Source: Desulforamulus profundi | GTDB lineage: Bacteria > Bacillota_B > Desulfotomaculia > Desulfotomaculales > Desulfotomaculaceae | Reading direction: 5' to 3' | DNA: 14,596 nucleotides | NCBI RefSeq assembly: GCF_002607855.1 | Contig: NZ_AWQQ01000080.1 | Coordinates: 2,131 to 16,726 of the forward strand | Program-made: the position numbers and the translations under genes | Shown: positions 12,362-14,596 of the stretch, piece after piece | How the letters are laid out: each line of letters starts with the position of its first letter | Numbering within the stretch: position 1 is the first letter of the stretch | Notes under the pieces: generated by a model | What the model saw: only the letters and a program-made list of their open reading frames with translations | The model's database searches: none | What the model was told of the DNA's origin: nothing

Positions 12362-12445
12362 CTAGTCATCCCACTTACTGCGCATGGACCATCTGGATAA
12401 AACAACGATGCCAATCACCAGTAGAATGAGCAATAGTTTCCCCAT
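12362..12445 (-). CDS. Small membrane protein, 27 residues
   Basis: The product starts MGKLLLILLVIGIVVLSRW and ends SMRSKWDD: one membrane helix (3-17) with a charged C-terminus. The ATG at 12443-12445 is preceded by GGGGTGA at 6 nt. It is far below usual length cut-offs, but the ribosome site and clean hydrophobic helix support it. First gene of a probable two-gene minus-strand unit. Function unknown. Confidence 0.6.
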   Translation of the reverse strand: MGKLLLILLVIGIVVLSRWSMRSKWDD

Positions 12446-12574
12446 TTTAATCACCCCATTACCTCTTCTTTAAGCAATGCTAAAATCCTTGTGAAAAATA
12501 CAAATAATCTTTTCTCCTGTATTTTATAAAGGAAATATTTCTTATAAAAACTTTATTTATTTTTAACCAAGCTA

Positions 12575-12583
12575 TGATATAAT
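12575..12583 (+). promoter_or_regulatory. Extended -10 promoter of the 40-residue ORF
   Basis: TGA-TATAAT (the -10 is 12578-12583) lies 23 nt before the start codon in the AT-rich divergent spacer 12446-12605. Confidence 0.6.
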
Positions 12584-12605
12584 CATCTGCGGAAGGGGGA
12601 TAACC

Positions 12606-12728
12606 ATGCGTAAAATCAAGCGGAACTTTGATCGCAAGACCATGGAACAGGCAAGGCAGGAGAGCTTTATGGAGGCCTACCAGGGCTTTAAAAAATTTTA
12701 CTTGCCCTCAGCGGCGGCTTGTTATTGA
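12606..12728 (+). CDS. Small basic protein, 40 residues, unrecognised
   Basis: ATG 12606 has GGAAGGGGG 5-6 nt upstream and a TATAAT promoter. It reads MRKIKRNFDRKTMEQARQES, then FMEAYQGFKKFYLPSAAACY. The N-terminus is basic and helical, the end more hydrophobic. It may be complete or the start of a gene whose remainder was lost. A terminator follows 35 nt after the stop, which favours a genuine short transcript. Confidence 0.5.
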   Translation: MRKIKRNFDRKTMEQARQESFMEAYQGFKKFYLPSAAACY

Positions 12729-12762
12729 TAACAGGAATTATTTTTTACACCCAGATGTAAAT

Positions 12763-12786
12763 AAAGCCCGGCTGTCCGGGCTTTTT
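12763..12786 (+). terminator. Terminator after the 40-residue ORF
   Basis: 9-bp stem AAAGCCCGG / CCGGGCTTT with loop CTGT and a T-run. Confidence 0.92.
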
Positions 12787-12793
12787 CTAATGG

Positions 12794-12825
12794 AAAAAAG
12801 ATGCCGCCCCGGAGGCAGAGGCGGC
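12794..12825 (-). terminator. Second minus-strand hairpin beyond the tRNA unit
   Basis: On the minus strand GCCGCC / GGCGGC with an 11-nt loop, followed by ATC and six T. It lies behind the stronger terminator at 12908-12945; what else it would terminate is unclear. Confidence 0.5.
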
Positions 12826-12907
12826 TGCCAGAGGAGGAGGCATGTTATTACTTGTTAATAGTAAATGATGTGCCGGTACAACGGGATTTAGAACAAAAAA
12901 ATTGGTA

Positions 12908-12945
12908 TAAAAAATAACAGAACCAATGCCAAGGCATTGGTTCTG
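12908..12945 (-). terminator. Terminator of the tRNA-Val/Asp unit
   Basis: Perfect 13-bp inverted repeat CAGAACCAATGCC / GGCATTGGTTCTG with a 2-nt centre. On the minus strand it is followed by TTATTTTTTAT. It starts 7 nt after the tRNA-Asp CCA end. Confidence 0.93.
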
Positions 12946-12951
12946 CATAAG

Positions 12952-13028
12952 TGGCGGAGCTGACGGGAGTCGAACCCGCGATCTCCTGCGTGACAGGCAG
13001 GCATGTTAGGCCACTACACCACAGCTCC
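12952..13028 (-). tRNA. tRNA-Asp(GTC)
   Basis: 77 nt with encoded CCA. Acceptor GGAGCTG / CAGCTCC with discriminator G, anticodon loop CTGTCAC between CCTGC and GCAGG, and T-loop TTCGACT. Second gene of a two-tRNA minus-strand transcript. Confidence 0.97.
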
Positions 13029-13035
13029 AAAAAAA

Positions 13036-13111
<76 letters not shown>

Positions 13112-13131
13112 TTACGCAACTGACAAGTTTT

Positions 13132-13160
13132 ATAATAACAAAAGAATACCCTTTAGTCAA
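13132..13160 (-). promoter_or_regulatory. Promoter of the tRNA-Val/Asp unit
   Basis: TTGACT (13155-13160), a 17-nt spacer and TATTAT (13132-13137) on the minus strand, 20 nt before the tRNA. Confidence 0.8.
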
Positions 13161-13175
13161 CAATGTTTTAAAATT

Positions 13176-13553
13176 TTATTGTTTTTTCTCAACTCGATAA
13201 AAAATTTCACCACAACGGCAGCCATAGGTGACCCTATCTTCAAACCCTTCCCTAATGCTCAGAATCCTTACCGGGCTGTCAATCCGGTAGATATCAGAGC
13301 CGCATGCCGAGCAACGCCGGCCCTCTGCCCGGCGTTTACCCTGAATAAAGGACAAACCCGGTTCAACTGTCCTGTGTACCGAAAAAGTATCAAAGTTATA
13401 AGTAGAAATACCATATTTATCAAGGACGCTGCGGATGTCTAACAACATCTTATCTCGGTATAGACTGTTTTGATTACTGAGAAAACATGTTATTGAATGT
13501 TTGATAATCTTTATATCCTCTTGTGAAGGAAAATACCTGATTTGCGCCGGCAC
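13176..13553 (-). CDS. Zinc-ribbon-like hypothetical protein
   Basis: 125 residues, GTG start at 13551-13553 with AGGAGG 7 nt upstream. The N-terminal about 75 residues are a mixed alpha/beta region with no motif I know (QEDIKIIKHSITCFLSNQN). The C-terminal about 50 carry C81-x2-C84 (RRCSACGSD) and C112-x-C114 (YGCRCGE), a likely four-Cys zinc site. The basic stretch GKRRAEGRR precedes it and KKQ ends the protein. Cytoplasmic, unknown function. It sits alone between two inverted tRNA-Val genes, and tRNA-Val/Asp lies directly downstream on the same strand with no clear terminator between, so the gene may read into the tRNAs. Confidence 0.7.
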   Translation of the reverse strand: MPAQIRYFPSQEDIKIIKHSITCFLSNQNSLYRDKMLLDIRSVLDKYGISTYNFDTFSVHRTVEPGLSFIQGKRRAEGRRCSACGSDIYRIDSPVRILSIREGFEDRVTYGCRCGEIFYRVEKKQ

Positions 13554-13638
13554 CTGAACTCCTCCTGAACATTGTCCGTATACCGGGAAGTATGGTCAAG
13601 AAGAAGATGAAGTAAACAAACGAGGCAGGGTTTTTCAA

Positions 13639-13667
13639 TTGACACGCATTTTAATTTTTGTTAACAT
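13639..13667 (+). promoter_or_regulatory. Promoter of the tRNA-Val/Thr unit
   Basis: TTGACA (13639-13644), a 17-nt spacer and TAACAT (13662-13667), 12 nt before the tRNA. Confidence 0.82.
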
Positions 13668-13679
13668 GTTTTTTGTCAC

Positions 13680-13755
<76 letters not shown>

Positions 13756-13761
13756 TAGCAA

Positions 13762-13837
13762 GCTGCTATAGCTCAGTAGGTAGAGCGTATCCTTGGTAAG
13801 GATAAGGTCACCGGTTCAATCCCGGTTAGCAGCTCCA
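13762..13837 (+). tRNA. tRNA-Thr(GGT)
   Basis: 76 nt with encoded CCA. Acceptor GCTGCTA / TAGCAGC with discriminator T, anticodon loop TTGGTAA between TATCC and GGATA, and T-loop TTCAATC. Confidence 0.96.
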
Positions 13838-13840
13838 TTT

Positions 13841-13872
13841 AAAAGGGTTTTGCCATCTGGCAAAACCTTTTC
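13841..13872. terminator. Terminator after tRNA-Thr(GGT), shared
   Basis: Long stem AAAAGGGTTTTGCC / GGCAAAACCTTTT with loop ATCT, and A/T-rich flanks. It can also end the convergent minus-strand gene at 13879-14118. Confidence 0.9.
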
Positions 13873-13878
13873 GTATTC

Positions 13879-14118
13879 CTACCGGTGATGGATGACCTCA
13901 TTGGCCCTGTGAATGTCTTCCTTTTTAACTAAAATGTTATAAGTGATGAACCTGCTCTGGCTACCGAAAGGATCATGACCGCCCCTTCCGAAGGAGCTGC
14001 GGTTGGGATTGATGATCTCGGTCTTCACCGGAATATTATGGTTCATAAGCTTGCCTTTCGCCGAGGCATATTTTTGTGGATCCTGGGTGGAATATAAACT
14101 AAAATTTACTTTGGACAT
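13879..14118 (-). CDS. Small hypothetical protein, DUF2007-like
   Basis: 79 residues. It starts MSKVNFSLYSTQDPQKYASA, continues with KGKLMNHNIPVKTEIINPN, a glycine/serine loop (SSFGRGGHDPFGSQSR), and ends ITYNILVKKEDIHRANEVIH. The order strand, helix, strand, loop, strand, helix resembles DUF2007 (a small ferredoxin-like fold sometimes called a putative signal-transducing protein). The match is by pattern only. The ribosome site is poor (only CGGG near the ATG), so the start is less certain. It shares the terminator at 13841-13872. Confidence 0.65.
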   Translation of the reverse strand: MSKVNFSLYSTQDPQKYASAKGKLMNHNIPVKTEIINPNRSSFGRGGHDPFGSQSRFITYNILVKKEDIHRANEVIHHR

Positions 14119-14187
14119 TAACCCGGACTGAGTAACAATAACGGATAATTCCTAATTATAAAGTACAGATTAAAACACCTCGCAGGC

Positions 14188-14216
14188 TTGCAATATGGAA
14201 TAGGTTTTGGTACTAT
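14188..14216 (+). promoter_or_regulatory. Promoter of tRNA-Thr(CGT)
   Basis: TTGCAA (14188-14193), a 17-nt spacer and TACTAT (14211-14216), 33 nt before the tRNA. Confidence 0.6.
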
Positions 14217-14249
14217 AACAAATGACATTTTCCTGTTAGCATTTAGCAA

Positions 14250-14325
14250 GCCGACGTAGCTCAGCCGGTAGAGCAGCTGATTCGTAATCAGCAGGTCGAG
14301 GGTTCAAGTCCCTTCGTCGGCTCCA
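14250..14325 (+). tRNA. tRNA-Thr(CGT)
   Basis: 76 nt with encoded CCA. Acceptor GCCGACG / CGTCGGC with discriminator T, anticodon loop TTCGTAA between GCTGA and TCAGC, and T-loop TTCAAGT. Confidence 0.96.
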
Positions 14326-14332
14326 GTAAAAT

Positions 14333-14365
14333 CAAGGCTTCGCAGGTTTGGCCTGTGAAGCCTTG
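14333..14365. terminator. Hairpin after tRNA-Thr(CGT), no T-run
   Basis: 14-bp stem CAAGGCTTCGCAGG / CCTGTGAAGCCTTG (one G-U) with a 5-nt loop. No U-tract follows; the sequence goes straight into the transposase fragment. The original terminator tail was perhaps displaced by the insertion. Confidence 0.6.
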
Positions 14366-14596
14366 ACAATCTCCTGACAATCCTTGGGGTTCGGCTGGAG
14401 CAGGGGCAATTACTTTAATTTGTTTATCTTCCATTGCAGCCCGTACTTGTCCGGTACCGTAGGCAGTATCACCCATAATAGTTTCCGGTTGCTGTTCTTT
14501 AGGTTGTGCATCTATTAACTTGGTCGCAGCTTCGGAATCATGCTGGTTACCAGGGGTTACTTCTACGGCAGTAATAAATTCACTTTCTTCTTCCAT
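14366..14596 (-). pseudogene. IS1182-type transposase fragment, broken and running off the window
   Basis: The minus-strand frame enters from the right window edge (EEESEFITAVEVTPGNQHDS). It shows the conserved IS1182/DDE pattern VTPGN-x-HD, then IMGDTAYGTG, where the Asp is likely the second catalytic Asp, and IKVIAPAPAEP. After about 14395 it no longer looks like the family. The frame then runs through the hairpin and into tRNA-Thr without a stop of its own, ending only at 14288 in the tRNA. The C-terminal part of the transposase is therefore missing at this junction. The remainder lies outside the window, so whether the rest is intact is unknown. Confidence 0.8.

Noticed and set aside
12131..12400. 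Plus-strand 89-codon frame
   Set aside because: It begins in the terminator tail and is antisense to the two small membrane ORFs, which have good ribosome sites.

Overview
The window reads as the chromosome of a strictly anaerobic, Gram-positive Clostridia-type bacterium. A sulfate-reducer lineage such as Desulfotomaculum/Desulforamulus (Peptococcaceae) is my best guess. The signs are strong AGGAGG-type ribosome binding sites, many short intrinsic terminators, GTG starts, a flavodiiron protein, rubredoxin and Hcp set, a 2[4Fe-4S] ferredoxin, a DUF5320 protein and a DVU0298-like HEAT protein. The genus is inference; no species-diagnostic gene is present.

Layout. 1-180: 5S rRNA and its terminator, the tail of an rRNA operon. 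343-745: a DUF5320 gene on the minus strand with a near-consensus promoter. 1091-3028: a plus-strand operon for a flavodiiron protein, a ferritin-like protein (ATGA overlap) and a rubredoxin. It converges on a minus-strand class III-type hybrid-cluster protein gene (3108-4451), and the two share a bidirectional terminator. The hcp promoter carries two CRP/FNR-type operators. 4575-5735: a THUMP-domain RNA methyltransferase. 5835-6200: the decayed C-terminal part of a second hcp. 6425-6616: ferredoxin. 6810-7652: an HTH plus coiled-coil protein with a possible membrane-binding tail.

7780-7876 holds the most unusual item: a tRNA with selenocysteine-tRNA architecture (8-bp acceptor stem, 4-nt D-loop, 8-bp variable arm) but a GCA (Cys) anticodon, U73 and a bulged T-stem. 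7960-8235 is an unrecognised open frame that looks like a relic. 8294-9121 is spermidine synthase, preceded by a 12-codon upstream ORF that overlaps its start. 9456-12087 holds a small acidic-tailed protein, a HEAT-repeat protein, an O6-alkylguanine-DNA alkyltransferase and an exported copper-amine-oxidase-N-type protein. 12128-12445 holds two small membrane-protein genes, and 12606-12728 a 40-codon ORF.

12952-14325 is tRNA-rich: Asp and Val on the minus strand, then Val and Thr(GGT) on plus, then Thr(CGT). The two Val genes are identical, inverted copies flanking a zinc-ribbon ORF. The window ends in a broken IS1182-type transposase fragment beside tRNA-Thr(CGT).

Functionally, the left third is an oxygen/nitric-oxide detoxification neighbourhood (flavodiiron protein, rubredoxin, ferritin-like protein, Hcp, possibly ferredoxin). 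The rest is housekeeping and tRNA genes with small unexplained ORFs.
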